DNA of 25,245 bases from Desulfobulbaceae bacterium UBA2213 (GTDB lineage: Bacteria > Desulfobacterota > Desulfobulbia > Desulfobulbales > Desulfocapsaceae): assembly GCA_002327225.1 (NCBI GenBank), contig DCUN01000172.1, positions 9,397 through 34,641 on the forward strand, read 5' to 3'. Positions within the stretch are counted from its first letter, which is position 1. Each line of letters starts with the position of its first letter. Under the pieces are notes generated by a model that saw only the letters and a program-made list of their open reading frames with translations, had not been told where the DNA came from and ran no database searches. Positions 1-7,555 of this stretch are shown here, piece by piece. A program made the position numbers and the translations under genes.

Positions 1-1947
1 AGACTGCCTCTGGATACCGTCCAACAGATATCAGCACCAGCCGACACCCTGTTATCCCCCGAAGAGCAAATAGCCCTCCCCCCTGCTCCCCTGGAAATAG
101 ACTTTGTCGATGAAGCTTTCTTTTCAGACTCTGAGACAGCAGAAAGCCCACTGGCTGTACTCGTGGCTGAAAAAGCGGCTTCTTTGGACAGTTCTCCCCC
201 CACCCTTCAAAATCAGGAACCCGACATTACCCTGGACAGCGAGACTCAAGACCAACTCGTTAAAGCCCGTCAAATCAACCTGGAAGGTGAAGCCTTTATA
301 CAACAGGGACAGCCGGCCAAGGCCATGGCAAGATATAAGGCGGCAAAGGAGCTGGCCCCTGACTTTCCAGAAATAGATGAAGATATCAGTCGCGCCCAAT
401 ACTCTCAGGAGATGCTTGGCGACTGGGCGGCGGATAGCTTTCCCGAGGAAAAGACCCGCAACGCCAAGAAAAGAAGCACAGAAAAACCCAAAGAAACAGT
501 GATCAGTCCTTACCCCGAAAAGCCTGTTGAGAAACAAGGGAAGAGACAAAAATCTCACTGGCCAGCCATTGCCATTGGCAGTGGCTGTGTGGCCTTGCTG
601 CTCACCATGACTGTTCCCTACCTGTTTTTCAACAGCCGACTGAAACAGGCGCAAACCCTCTTTGTAAAGTGCCAGCAGTTTTTGGACAGCGAGCAGTTCA
701 CCGATGCCGAACAAAAATGTACAGAGGCCTTGAAGCTGACCAACAAGATCCTCTTCATCAAACAACAGGAAAGAAAGCTTCTCACTGAGAAGATTCAGCA
801 GCTCCATGATTCGCAGAAATTACAAGAAGGCCTTGCGCTCAGCAGAGAGGACAAGACCAAGACACTGCCGGAATGGCAACACTCCAAGAATATTGCGGAT
901 AAACAGCTGACTGAAGGAAGATGGAAAGAAGCTCTGGAAAGCTATACTCTCGCCCTGCAACTTGCCTCTGAGATAAAGACAATCGATCCCACCCTCCTTG
1001 AGCAACTTCGCAGCAGCATACTAACAGCCCAATCCAACATTTCTTTACAGGCGGGCGAGCTGGCCATGGCTGCCTCTGAATGGGATTCCGCCAAGAATCA
1101 CTTTCACAAGGCCATGGATCTCGCCAGGGAAAATCCACAGACCCCGGATGCAATCATCGCCCGGATTACTTCCCTCACCGGCCAGATCGAATTCAACACG
1201 CTCATGGCTTCTGCAGAAGTATATTTTTCGCAAGGAGAGTGGCAGAACGCACTGATTTCTTACGAAAAAGCCCAAGCGCTGCAACGGAATTTCTCTTTTG
1301 CCGATACCACGACACTTGCCTCTCTCCAGGAGGCCATCATCAGAAGTAAAGTTTTCAACTCCCTGGAGCTGGGAAAAAAAGCATTTGCAGATGCTCAATG
1401 GGATCAAGCGATAGCTCAATACGAAACTGCTATTCAACTCCTTGAAGAAAATAGTGAGATTCTGCGTCGTGACAATCCTCGGCAGAGCCAGCAGAAGATT
1501 TCAAAACTCATGCTTCACGCCTCTGTTATCAGGGATCGACAAAAGACAGCCAAGCACTTGAAGAACAAGGAATTCCCCCAGGCGATCGACACCCTGCAGG
1601 TGATCATCGAGACGATCAGCAAGAGCTCTTTCGCCGGCGAAGAAGAATTCCAGACCATTATCAAAGAGACAAGACAAACAATGAATCAGGCCCGGGAAGA
1701 TCTTCTGATAGCCGAACATATCACCTACCTGATGAAAAACTATCAAAAAATCTTTACCCAGAACAACCCGGCCCTGATCGCTGAGAATTTATCCCAGCCC
1801 CGTGTAACTTTTCTTAAAAAAATAGGCAACAGACTGCTTTACAGAATCCAATGTTTTGAACAGGGCCATAACCGGCCAGTACTCCTGCAGACAAGTTATA
1901 TCTACGATCCAGCAACAAAGCAGTGGGAACCATACGATAAATGGTGA
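1..1947 (+). CDS. Membrane-anchored TPR-repeat protein, 5' end outside window
   Basis: The frame is open from base 1, so the true start lies upstream; 648 residues are visible. A GTG at 163 is a possible but unlikely start, because the frame before it reads as similar Pro/Glu/Ser-rich protein. One TPR-like unit (around nt 255-380) comes before a Lys-rich stretch and a single hydrophobic segment (nt about 553-630). After that come at least five TPR-like helix pairs with the A/G-x-W-x-x-A-L-x-x-Y/F pattern, for example around nt 900-975, 1050-1120, 1205-1290 and 1370-1440. The last 80 residues look like a separate small domain. The topology suggests a cytoplasmic N-terminal part and a periplasmic TPR scaffold. 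Such tails occur on Ser/Thr kinases and on assembly factors, but the N-terminal domain is not visible, so no function is assigned. Convergent with potD; no clear terminator lies between them. Confidence 0.85.
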   Translation, partial: RLPLDTVQQISAPADTLLSPEEQIALPPAPLEIDFVDEAFFSDSETAESPLAVLVAEKAASLDSSPPTLQNQEPDITLDSETQDQLVKARQINLEGEAFIQQGQPAKAMARYKAAKELAPDFPEIDEDISRAQYSQEMLGDWAADSFPEEKTRNAKKRSTEKPKETVISPYPEKPVEKQGKRQKSHWPAIAIGSGCVALLLTMTVPYLFFNSRLKQAQTLFVKCQQFLDSEQFTDAEQKCTEALKLTNKILFIKQQERKLLTEKIQQLHDSQKLQEGLALSREDKTKTLPEWQHSKNIADKQLTEGRWKEALESYTLALQLASEIKTIDPTLLEQLRSSILTAQSNISLQAGELAMAASEWDSAKNHFHKAMDLARENPQTPDAIIARITSLTGQIEFNTLMASAEVYFSQGEWQNALISYEKAQALQRNFSFADTTTLASLQEAIIRSKVFNSLELGKKAFADAQWDQAIAQYETAIQLLEENSEILRRDNPRQSQQKISKLMLHASVIRDRQKTAKHLKNKEFPQAIDTLQVIIETISKSSFAGEEEFQTIIKETRQTMNQAREDLLIAEHITYLMKNYQKIFTQNNPALIAENLSQPRVTFLKKIGNRLLYRIQCFEQGHNRPVLLQTSYIYDPATKQWEPYDKW

Positions 1948-2057
1948 ATCCCAGACAGTTCCTTGTGGCCCCAAATACCAAATAATTACAGGATTCAGAA
2001 GTTGACTCCGCTGAACCACTTCTCGCTTCGACTCCCCATCCCCACAACAGCCGAAAT

Positions 2058-3116
2058 CTACTTCAACTTAAGTTCGGTCCATAGCATGTTTTTCAGGCGG
2101 CGAACTTTGGCATTAGTGGCTTCCAGGGTTTCCAGGGTGGCCAGCACCTTCTGGTCAGGAAAAATAGCAGTCAACTTTTTGAGCTCTGGATTGATAAAGG
2201 GCAGGGCGGCACTGTTGGGATTGCCGGCCCCCACATCATTGCTGAGACCGGCGGCATTCTTGCCATCCATGAGAAAGTCAATGAACTGAAGGGCCAGTTT
2301 TTTATTCTTTGCCGTCTTGGGGATAACCATATTGTCGAGGGCCAGCACCGCCCCTTCTCTGGGCAGGATAAAATTAACGGCAAAATCACGTTTGGCAGCC
2401 AGAGCATCATTTCTGGCCTGCACCATATCACTGGAATAGCCATGGGCAACCCAGATATTGCCGACCGTCAACTCCTTGATATAGCTTGACGAATTAAAGG
2501 CGGCCCAATACGGTTTTGCCTTGATGATCACTGCTTGAGCCTCACGCAGATGCTGCTCATCCACATCATTGACCGAATAGCCCAGATACTTGAGGGCCGC
2601 ACCGAACAGTTCATCAGCATCATCCATGACCGTCACCTTGCCCTTGATTTTCTCCAGGATCCGGGGATCAAAAATGAGTGCCCAACTGGCTGGCTCAATC
2701 CCCTGTTCTTTTAGTCGTTGCTCATTAAAACCAATCAGGGTGGTGGTATAGGCATAGGGCAGGGAATAGACGTTGCCCGGATCATAGGAGCGATTGAGAA
2801 AGCCGGGATCCTGATTTTTGAGATTGGTCAGTGCGCTCTTATCCAGCTTCTCCAGGAAGCCCTGCTGAATCAAGGCCTGCACAGCATTCTGCGTGGGGAT
2901 GACCAGATCATAGCCACTGGCGCCGGCCAGGAGCTTGGCCATCATCTCTTCGGTACCGGAATAATAATCCTGAACCACCTTGCAGTTGCACCTCTTTTCA
3001 AAATCGGCAACCACCTCTTCCGAGATATAGTCATTCCAGTTGAACATATGCAACTCCTCACCGGCAAAAACCGGAGAAGCCAGAAACAACATCAGCACAA
3101 CCAGTATTTTTCTCAC
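2058..3116 (-). CDS. potD: Polyamine ABC transporter, periplasmic substrate-binding protein PotD/PotF family
   Basis: This 352-residue protein captures spermidine or putrescine in the periplasm and delivers it to the PotBC channel. It starts at GTG with a strong AGGAGG ribosome site 7 bases upstream (3124-3129). The first 18 residues are a signal peptide (Lys/Arg, hydrophobic core, FA before GEE). The mature start MFNWNDYI matches the family pattern of a beta strand followed by an N-W/S-D-Y-I motif. Polyamine-contacting acids equivalent to E. coli PotD D168/E171 appear as D166 and E169; a tryptophan equivalent to W229 is W222, and the acid equivalent to D257 is D261. The position of E. coli W255 is alanine (A259), so substrate choice may differ; this alignment was made from memory. 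It is the last gene of the pot operon, 27 bases after potC. Confidence 0.93.
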   Translation of the reverse strand: MRKILVVLMLFLASPVFAGEELHMFNWNDYISEEVVADFEKRCNCKVVQDYYSGTEEMMAKLLAGASGYDLVIPTQNAVQALIQQGFLEKLDKSALTNLKNQDPGFLNRSYDPGNVYSLPYAYTTTLIGFNEQRLKEQGIEPASWALIFDPRILEKIKGKVTVMDDADELFGAALKYLGYSVNDVDEQHLREAQAVIIKAKPYWAAFNSSSYIKELTVGNIWVAHGYSSDMVQARNDALAAKRDFAVNFILPREGAVLALDNMVIPKTAKNKKLALQFIDFLMDGKNAAGLSNDVGAGNPNSAALPFINPELKKLTAIFPDQKVLATLETLEATNAKVRRLKNMLWTELKLK

Positions 3117-3143
3117 GTCAGTTTCCTCCTGTAGATTTTGATC

Positions 3144-3923
3144 TTATTGAGCACGAAAGAGAGTGGGAGACAACCTTGACGCCACTGTAATCACGACCAG
3201 GGTCAACAGCATCAACAGCGTTGACACCGCATTGACCTCAGGGGTCACCGCAATCTTGACCATGGAATAGATCTGCAGAGGCAGGGTGGAACTGCCCACT
3301 CCCGCCGTAAAAAAAGTGATGACAAAATCATCAATGGACAAGGTAAAGGCCATCAGGCCACCGGCCAGGATGCCGGGCATGAGCAGGGGCAAGGTGATCT
3401 CCCGGAAGCACCTCCAGGGGGAGGCCCCGAGATCGCGGGCCGCTTCGACAAGCGCCGGGTCCATGCTTGATATCCGGGCCTGCACCGAAAGGGCCACGAA
3501 TCCTATAGAGAAGGTGATATGGGCCAGCATGACGGAGACCAGACCGAGGGTCATATTCACCATGATAAATAGAACCAGCAGACTGACCCCCATCAGGATC
3601 TCCGGCATGGCAATGGGCGCCAGGACCAGCAAGGGCAGGAGGCGCAGACGATAGTGATGCATGGCGATTCCAGCCAGAGTGCCTAAGAGGGTGGCCGCAC
3701 CGGCGCTGACAGTGGCAATGACAAGCGAGTTCATGGCGGCGGCCAGCATCTCCCGATTGTGCAGAAGCTTGCCATACCACTTCCAGGTGAAACCAACCCA
3801 CTCGGCGTTTAACCTGGAGTCATTAAAAGAGAAGAGCACCACAATCACCAGCGGCACATAAAGAAAGCAATAGACAAGTGCGGCACTGAGCCATAGAAAC
3901 ATGTTTTTCCTGACCATGATCAC
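3144..3923 (-). CDS. potC: Polyamine ABC transporter permease PotC
   Basis: This inner-membrane permease (259 residues) has about six hydrophobic helices and forms the translocation channel with PotB. The EAA loop that docks on the ATPase is clear: EAARDLGASPWRCFREITLP, followed by a helix starting MPGILAGG. Near the C-terminus the family stretch LPLQIYSMVKIAVTPEVNA is present. The GTG start overlaps the potB stop (GTGA), with GGCAGGGG just upstream as a ribosome site; an ATG two codons later (3917) is an alternative. The overlap implies translational coupling and equal amounts of the two permeases. Length is typical of PotC. Confidence 0.94.
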   Translation of the reverse strand: MIMVRKNMFLWLSAALVYCFLYVPLVIVVLFSFNDSRLNAEWVGFTWKWYGKLLHNREMLAAAMNSLVIATVSAGAATLLGTLAGIAMHHYRLRLLPLLVLAPIAMPEILMGVSLLVLFIMVNMTLGLVSVMLAHITFSIGFVALSVQARISSMDPALVEAARDLGASPWRCFREITLPLLMPGILAGGLMAFTLSIDDFVITFFTAGVGSSTLPLQIYSMVKIAVTPEVNAVSTLLMLLTLVVITVASRLSPTLFRAQ

Positions 3924-4822
3924 CCCCTGCCGCCACGCCCTTGACCAAGGCGGGCACCAAGCAGGACTACAGCTACGGCAGTCACAGTCAGCACTATGGA
4001 CAAGACACTGCCAAAGGGCCAGTCACGCGACTCCATGAACTGCTGTTTGATGACATTGCCAATCATGATCCCATTGGTACCACCGAGAAGATCGGGGATC
4101 GCGAACATGCCAAGCACCGGTATAAAGACCAGGATCGAACCCGCGGTGATACCGGGCAGGGACAGCGGCCAGGTGATCAGCCAGAAACGCCGCCACTTGC
4201 CGGCGCCGAGATCCTGGGCGGCATCAAGCAGATCAAGGTCATGCTTCTCCAGATTGGCGTACAAGGGCAGGACCATAAAGGGCAGATGCACATAGACCAG
4301 GCAGATAATCATCGCCGTTGGACTGTACATCAGGGTCACCGGCCCCCCGCCGACAAGATCAAGGAGCCCGTTGAGCATCCTGGTCAAGGCCCCGACCGGG
4401 CTGAAGATGATCATCCAGGCATAGATCCGAACCAGAAAGTTGCTCCAGAACGGCAGGATCACCAGCAGGAGAAGAAGATCGCGAGATTTGCGGTCACTGC
4501 GGGCAATCGTCAATGCCAATGGATAGCCCATGACCATACAGATCAGGGTGGTCATTACAGCATATCCTACTGATTTCAGGAATAAACGCAGATAGATATC
4601 GGTTCCCAGCAGCCGCTGCCAGTTCTCCAGGGTCAGATCGAGTGTCAGCCGCCCCTCTTCATGAAGATACCAGGGAGCCAGGCCGCCATACTCCCCGGCA
4701 TAACGGAACGAGGCAAAGAGCATGATCAATGTAGGCGCCGCAAAGAAGATCAACAGATAGACCATAGGCGGCAGGGAGAGAAGATATTTGTGCCAGGCCT
4801 TTCCCTGCATGGTTTTCCGCAT
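3920..4822 (-). CDS. potB: Polyamine ABC transporter permease PotB
   Basis: This permease (300 residues) has six predicted membrane helices and pairs with PotC. Its EAA-type loop reads DAAQDLGAGKWRRFWLITWP, followed by LPGITAGS. The segment TFRYAGEYGG-like near residues 40-50 and the LENWQRLL stretch before the second helix are typical for this family. The ATG at 4822 was chosen because it follows the potA stop by four bases and gives the normal length. The open frame continues upstream to 4948, but that extension lies inside potA and is compositionally a shadow. An ATG four codons later (4810) is a second choice. Translation is probably coupled to potA, since only a weak ribosome site is visible. 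Confidence 0.93.
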   Translation of the reverse strand: MRKTMQGKAWHKYLLSLPPMVYLLIFFAAPTLIMLFASFRYAGEYGGLAPWYLHEEGRLTLDLTLENWQRLLGTDIYLRLFLKSVGYAVMTTLICMVMGYPLALTIARSDRKSRDLLLLLVILPFWSNFLVRIYAWMIIFSPVGALTRMLNGLLDLVGGGPVTLMYSPTAMIICLVYVHLPFMVLPLYANLEKHDLDLLDAAQDLGAGKWRRFWLITWPLSLPGITAGSILVFIPVLGMFAIPDLLGGTNGIMIGNVIKQQFMESRDWPFGSVLSIVLTVTAVAVVLLGARLGQGRGGRG

Positions 4823-4826
4823 GGTA

Positions 4827-5978
4827 TTAATCCAGCACCAGATGGCCGGCATCGCATGACCAGGCCACCTCGACCCGATCACCGACTTCAAAAAAATTGG
4901 TCCTCCCGGATGCTGAATTGGCCAGCAGAGTCTCCAGCAGGATCCCATTGGACAGGGTCACATTATAGACAGTCACATCGCCCAGATAGAGCAAATCATG
5001 AACATAGCCGGTAAAATGGGACTCGTCGCCTAAAGGGCTTACCGTGTCGGCGACAGACATGGATGTCATAGTGTCGCTCGCACCAGGGATGGATGAAAAG
5101 CGACCTATACGGATCTTTTCTGGGCGCAGGGTGAGTGCGCAACGGCTACCGACTCCAAAATTCGTCTCTGACCTGCACACATGCACCGGTCCAAGCCCAT
5201 CCAGCTCCACGGTGACGCAATCGCCCTGCTGTTCGCGGACATGCCCTGCCAGCACGTTACACTTACCGATGAAATCAGCAACAAAACGACTGTTAGGATA
5301 TCCATAGAGCCGGGAAGGGGCATCGACCTGGGCAATTCTGCCGTGATCCATCACCGCAATCCGGTGAGACAGGGCCAGGGCCTCACTTTGATCATGGGTC
5401 ACATAGATAAAGGTAATACCGATATCCTTCTGCAGGTTAATAAGCTCAAGCTGCATCTGTTCACTCAACTTGGCATCAAGCGCCGACAAGGGTTCATCGA
5501 GGAGCAAGAGCCGGGGACGATTCACCAGGGCCCGGGCAATAGCAATACGTTGCTTCTGGCCACCCGACAGGGAGTCGGGGTATTTTCCGGCCTTATCCGG
5601 CAGACGTACGTTTTCCAGGGCCTCACCCACCCGGCTCTGAATCTCTTTTTTGGCGCAGCCGGCCATACGCAAGGGAAAAGCAATATTCTCGGCCACTGTC
5701 ATATGAGGGAAGAGGGCGTAATTCTGAAAGATGGTATGGAGGGGACGATATTCAGGGGGGGTTGCGATGATACTTTTGCCATCAAGCAGGATATCGCCGC
5801 CATCCGCTTGATCAAATCCGGCAATAAGACGCAATAAGGTAGTTTTCCCACATCCAGACGGACCGAGCAGGGTAAAAAACTCACCCGCCTCAATTTGCAG
5901 AGAGACCCTGTCCAGGGCCAGAAAGGCATCAAAACGCCGAGAGACATCTACGATTTCCAGCAAGTCGAGGATCTCCAT
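4827..5978 (-). CDS. potA: Polyamine ABC transporter ATP-binding protein PotA
   Basis: The ATPase of the polyamine importer, 383 residues. Domains in order: nucleotide-binding domain (residues about 6-240) with Walker A GPSGCGKTT (39-47), Q-loop FQNYALFPHMT, signature LSGGQ (137-141), Walker B LLLLDE (157-162) and H-loop H195. A TOBE-type regulatory domain follows (about 260-383), with the conserved LRPEKIRI motif. All catalytic residues are present. The gene opens the operon potABCD; the ATG at 5978 has only a weak GCTGGA ribosome site. A candidate promoter lies about 150 bases upstream next to a palindrome. Full-length relative to E. coli PotA. The TOBE part could carry substrate feedback, as known for the family. 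Confidence 0.95.
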   Translation of the reverse strand: MEILDLLEIVDVSRRFDAFLALDRVSLQIEAGEFFTLLGPSGCGKTTLLRLIAGFDQADGGDILLDGKSIIATPPEYRPLHTIFQNYALFPHMTVAENIAFPLRMAGCAKKEIQSRVGEALENVRLPDKAGKYPDSLSGGQKQRIAIARALVNRPRLLLLDEPLSALDAKLSEQMQLELINLQKDIGITFIYVTHDQSEALALSHRIAVMDHGRIAQVDAPSRLYGYPNSRFVADFIGKCNVLAGHVREQQGDCVTVELDGLGPVHVCRSETNFGVGSRCALTLRPEKIRIGRFSSIPGASDTMTSMSVADTVSPLGDESHFTGYVHDLLYLGDVTVYNVTLSNGILLETLLANSASGRTNFFEVGDRVEVAWSCDAGHLVLD

Positions 5979-6126
5979 TCCAGCTTAGAGAGAGTACATA
6001 TTCACCGGACAGCAAAGTATCTGACAGACAGAAGCGATTGGCCGGCGGCAAGAGACAGGGATGCCTGGATATTGAGGAAGCACAGACCACTCTTCGACTT
6101 CTTTTTACCATGAACATCCGCAAATA

Positions 6127-6155
6127 TTCATAGCAAATATCAGTATAAAAATCAA
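6127..6155 (-). promoter_or_regulatory. Candidate sigma70 promoter of the potABCD operon
   Basis: On the minus strand there is TTGATT (6155-6150), a 17-base spacer and TATGAA (6132-6127). Each box matches the sigma70 consensus at four of six positions and the spacing is ideal. It would give a leader of about 140 bases before potA. A 28-base near-palindrome abuts the -35 box, which supports a regulated promoter. Sequence pattern only. Confidence 0.45.
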
Positions 6156-6183
6156 GCGGGCCGTGGTAAATACCACGGGCCGC
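6156..6183. promoter_or_regulatory. Near-perfect 28-bp palindrome next to the pot promoter
   Basis: The left arm GCGGGCCGTGGTA (6156-6168) and right arm TACCACGGGCCGC (6171-6183) pair at 12 of 13 positions around a 2-base AA spacer. The single mismatch is G opposite G. It ends directly at the -35 box of the candidate pot promoter, a position suited to an activator or repressor dimer. Read as minus-strand RNA it is a stable hairpin followed by TTGATTTTT, so a terminator or attenuator for readthrough is the alternative. Confidence 0.55.
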
Positions 6184-6329
6184 AACCTTACCAAAACCAG
6201 GACTGCACAGTTTCTGGGTCAGCATACCCCCTTCATCATACCTCTGCCTTTACGTGCAAACAAACACTGACGCCCCACAAAAAAGCAAAAAACCAACTGT
6301 TTTTTGACGAAAAGAAGAGCACAAAGGTA

Positions 6330-6358
6330 TTGACGCCTCTCTTTCTTTTTGCTATACA
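6330..6358 (+). promoter_or_regulatory. Strong sigma70-type promoter upstream of the beta-barrel gene
   Basis: TTGACG (6330-6335), a spacer of exactly 17 bases and TATACA (6353-6358). Each box matches five of six consensus positions, making this the best promoter in the window. Transcription would start near 6365, leaving a long leader of about 280 bases before the ATG at 6648. Confidence 0.7.
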
Positions 6359-6364
6359 GTCACT

Positions 6365-6382
6365 TGTTAGATCTAACTAACA
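6365..6382. promoter_or_regulatory. Operator-like palindrome at the predicted transcription start
   Basis: The 18-mer TGTTAGATCTAACTAACA holds two overlapping inverted repeats: the perfect 12-bp palindrome GTTAGATCTAAC (6366-6377) and the wider pair TGTTAG/CTAACA (6365-6370 and 6377-6382). It lies 7 to 24 bases after the -10 box, a classic place for a repressor to block initiation. The binding protein is unknown. Confidence 0.5.
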
Positions 6383-6647
6383 TTTGACGTTAAGACAAAC
6401 AAATATCATCTACCCCCAAACACGATAGTATTGCTGGAAAACGAGCCTGCAAGGAAGGCGAATATATTAGTAACACCATAAAAACAATGCAACTATTCAC
6501 CTTGATTACAAGGATTAACAATTAATCTCGCGCCGAGATGCTGAGAAGGACAAAAAATTTTCCTCAGTGACTCCTAGCGACAAAATACCTACAAAGTAAG
6601 CCGGTTTATCTTCATTCATACTGAACAGAACACCCATGGAGAAGCAA

Positions 6648-7442
6648 ATGAAATTTCCACATTCATCTACTGTAACACATATTCATCCCCTGTCGGTTTG
6701 TGTCGTATTCTGCACCATTCTCTCCTGCCCGATTGCCGCTAGTGCCGCCCACCCTCTGATTACTGACGACACGGGCACCATGGGCACAGGCAAGGCCCAG
6801 CTGGAAATGACCGGCGAGTATGGACATGACAAGGAAGATGGGGGGAGCACCACAACAACGGAGGGTGCCGCAAGCCTCTCCTATGGACTGAGCGACTCGC
6901 TGGATCTTGTTGTCGGCCTCCCCTTTCAGTATTTCAGGGAAAAGGACGCAAAAACCACCATGAGCGAGCACGGCTTCTCCGACGCATCCATTGAAGTGAA
7001 GTGGGGATTCTACGAAAATAACGGCCTGAGCTTTGCCCTCAAGCCAGGACTCACCCTGCCGACCGGGGAGGATGAAAAGGGATTGGGCACAGGCAAGGTC
7101 TCCTCCAGCCTTTTTTCCATTATCTCCAAGGAAAAAGACCCATGGGCCTTCCATCTCAACCTCGGCTATATCAGAAATGAAAATACCCTGGGGGAAGAAG
7201 AGGATATCTGGCATGCGTCTATCGCTTCCACTCTTGGAGTGACTGAAGAGCTCACGGCAGTGGCCAACATCGGCCTTGAAAGCAACACGGATGAACTTGC
7301 CGGCACCGATCCCGCTTTCTTTCTGGCGGGTCTGATCTATGCCCTGTCAGAGGAATTTGATATTGATTGCGGGATCAAATACGGGATCAATGATTCCGAG
7401 CCTGACTACACAGTACTGGCTGGGATCATCTGGAAATTTTAG
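6648..7442 (+). CDS. Outer-membrane beta-barrel, Phenol_MetA_deg/transporter family
   Basis: A secreted beta-barrel of 264 residues. A signal peptide ends at AASA before AHPLITDDTG, and that mature start followed by a G-K-x-Q-L-E strand is typical of proteins in the Phenol_MetA_deg (putative outer-membrane transporter) family. The rest consists of alternating-residue beta strands and ends in phenylalanine (IIWKF), the usual BAM recognition residue. The ATG at 6648 was chosen because GGAG sits 7 bases before it; the ATG at 6636 lacks a ribosome site and would place that site inside the gene. The gene appears to be monocistronic behind a strong promoter with an operator-like palindrome. Substrate unknown; the family name reflects one member near phenol degradation genes and does not define its role here. 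Confidence 0.8.
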   Translation: MKFPHSSTVTHIHPLSVCVVFCTILSCPIAASAAHPLITDDTGTMGTGKAQLEMTGEYGHDKEDGGSTTTTEGAASLSYGLSDSLDLVVGLPFQYFREKDAKTTMSEHGFSDASIEVKWGFYENNGLSFALKPGLTLPTGEDEKGLGTGKVSSSLFSIISKEKDPWAFHLNLGYIRNENTLGEEEDIWHASIASTLGVTEELTAVANIGLESNTDELAGTDPAFFLAGLIYALSEEFDIDCGIKYGINDSEPDYTVLAGIIWKF

Positions 7443-7518
7443 TCGGCAGCGGACAGGCGATGGCCGGGCTCATGTTTCAGGACATTCTCCTTACCCCCCT
7501 GGGGATCTCTTCACGAAA

Positions 7519-7535
7519 ATGGGGAGGATCCCCAT
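7519..7535 (-). terminator. Weak hairpin after dnaA, possible terminator
   Basis: Arms ATGGGG (7519-7524) and CCCCAT (7530-7535) enclose a 5-base loop, 20 bases past the dnaA stop. On the minus strand the hairpin is followed by TTT only, so the U tract is short. It may serve both convergent genes, but the support is thin. Confidence 0.3.
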
Positions 7536-7555
7536 GTATTACCCAACAGCAGTCC

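Larger units (their letters stand above)
5979..6647. other. Divergent intergenic region between potA and the beta-barrel gene
   Basis: About 670 bases without a credible gene. Small open frames here lack ribosome sites and family features. It holds the pot promoter and palindrome (6127-6183), the plus-strand promoter and operator-like site (6330-6382), and a leader of about 280 bases before the barrel gene. Within that leader is an imperfect hairpin (about 6540-6568) with arms CTGAG and CTCAG around an A/T-rich loop. No known riboswitch class was recognised. Confidence 0.6.

Noticed and set aside
1948..2057. Terminator between the TPR gene and potD
   Set aside because: Only a weak 6-bp AGAAGT/ACTTCT pairing with a long loop and no T tract.
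3941..4573. 210-codon plus-strand frame opposite potB
   Set aside because: Antisense shadow: rich in Gln/Asp/His/Gly without secondary-structure logic, and potB on the other strand is certain.
4823..4948. N-terminal extension of potB to 4948
   Set aside because: It lies within potA, is rich in Trp/Pro/Cys as a shadow frame, and the ATG at 4822 gives the normal PotB length.
5929..6225. 98-codon minus-strand frame upstream of potA
   Set aside because: It overlaps potA, crosses the palindrome and promoter, and shows no family features.
6520..6580. TPP riboswitch suggested by CTGAGA
   Set aside because: Only one short box matches; the remaining conserved boxes and fold are missing.
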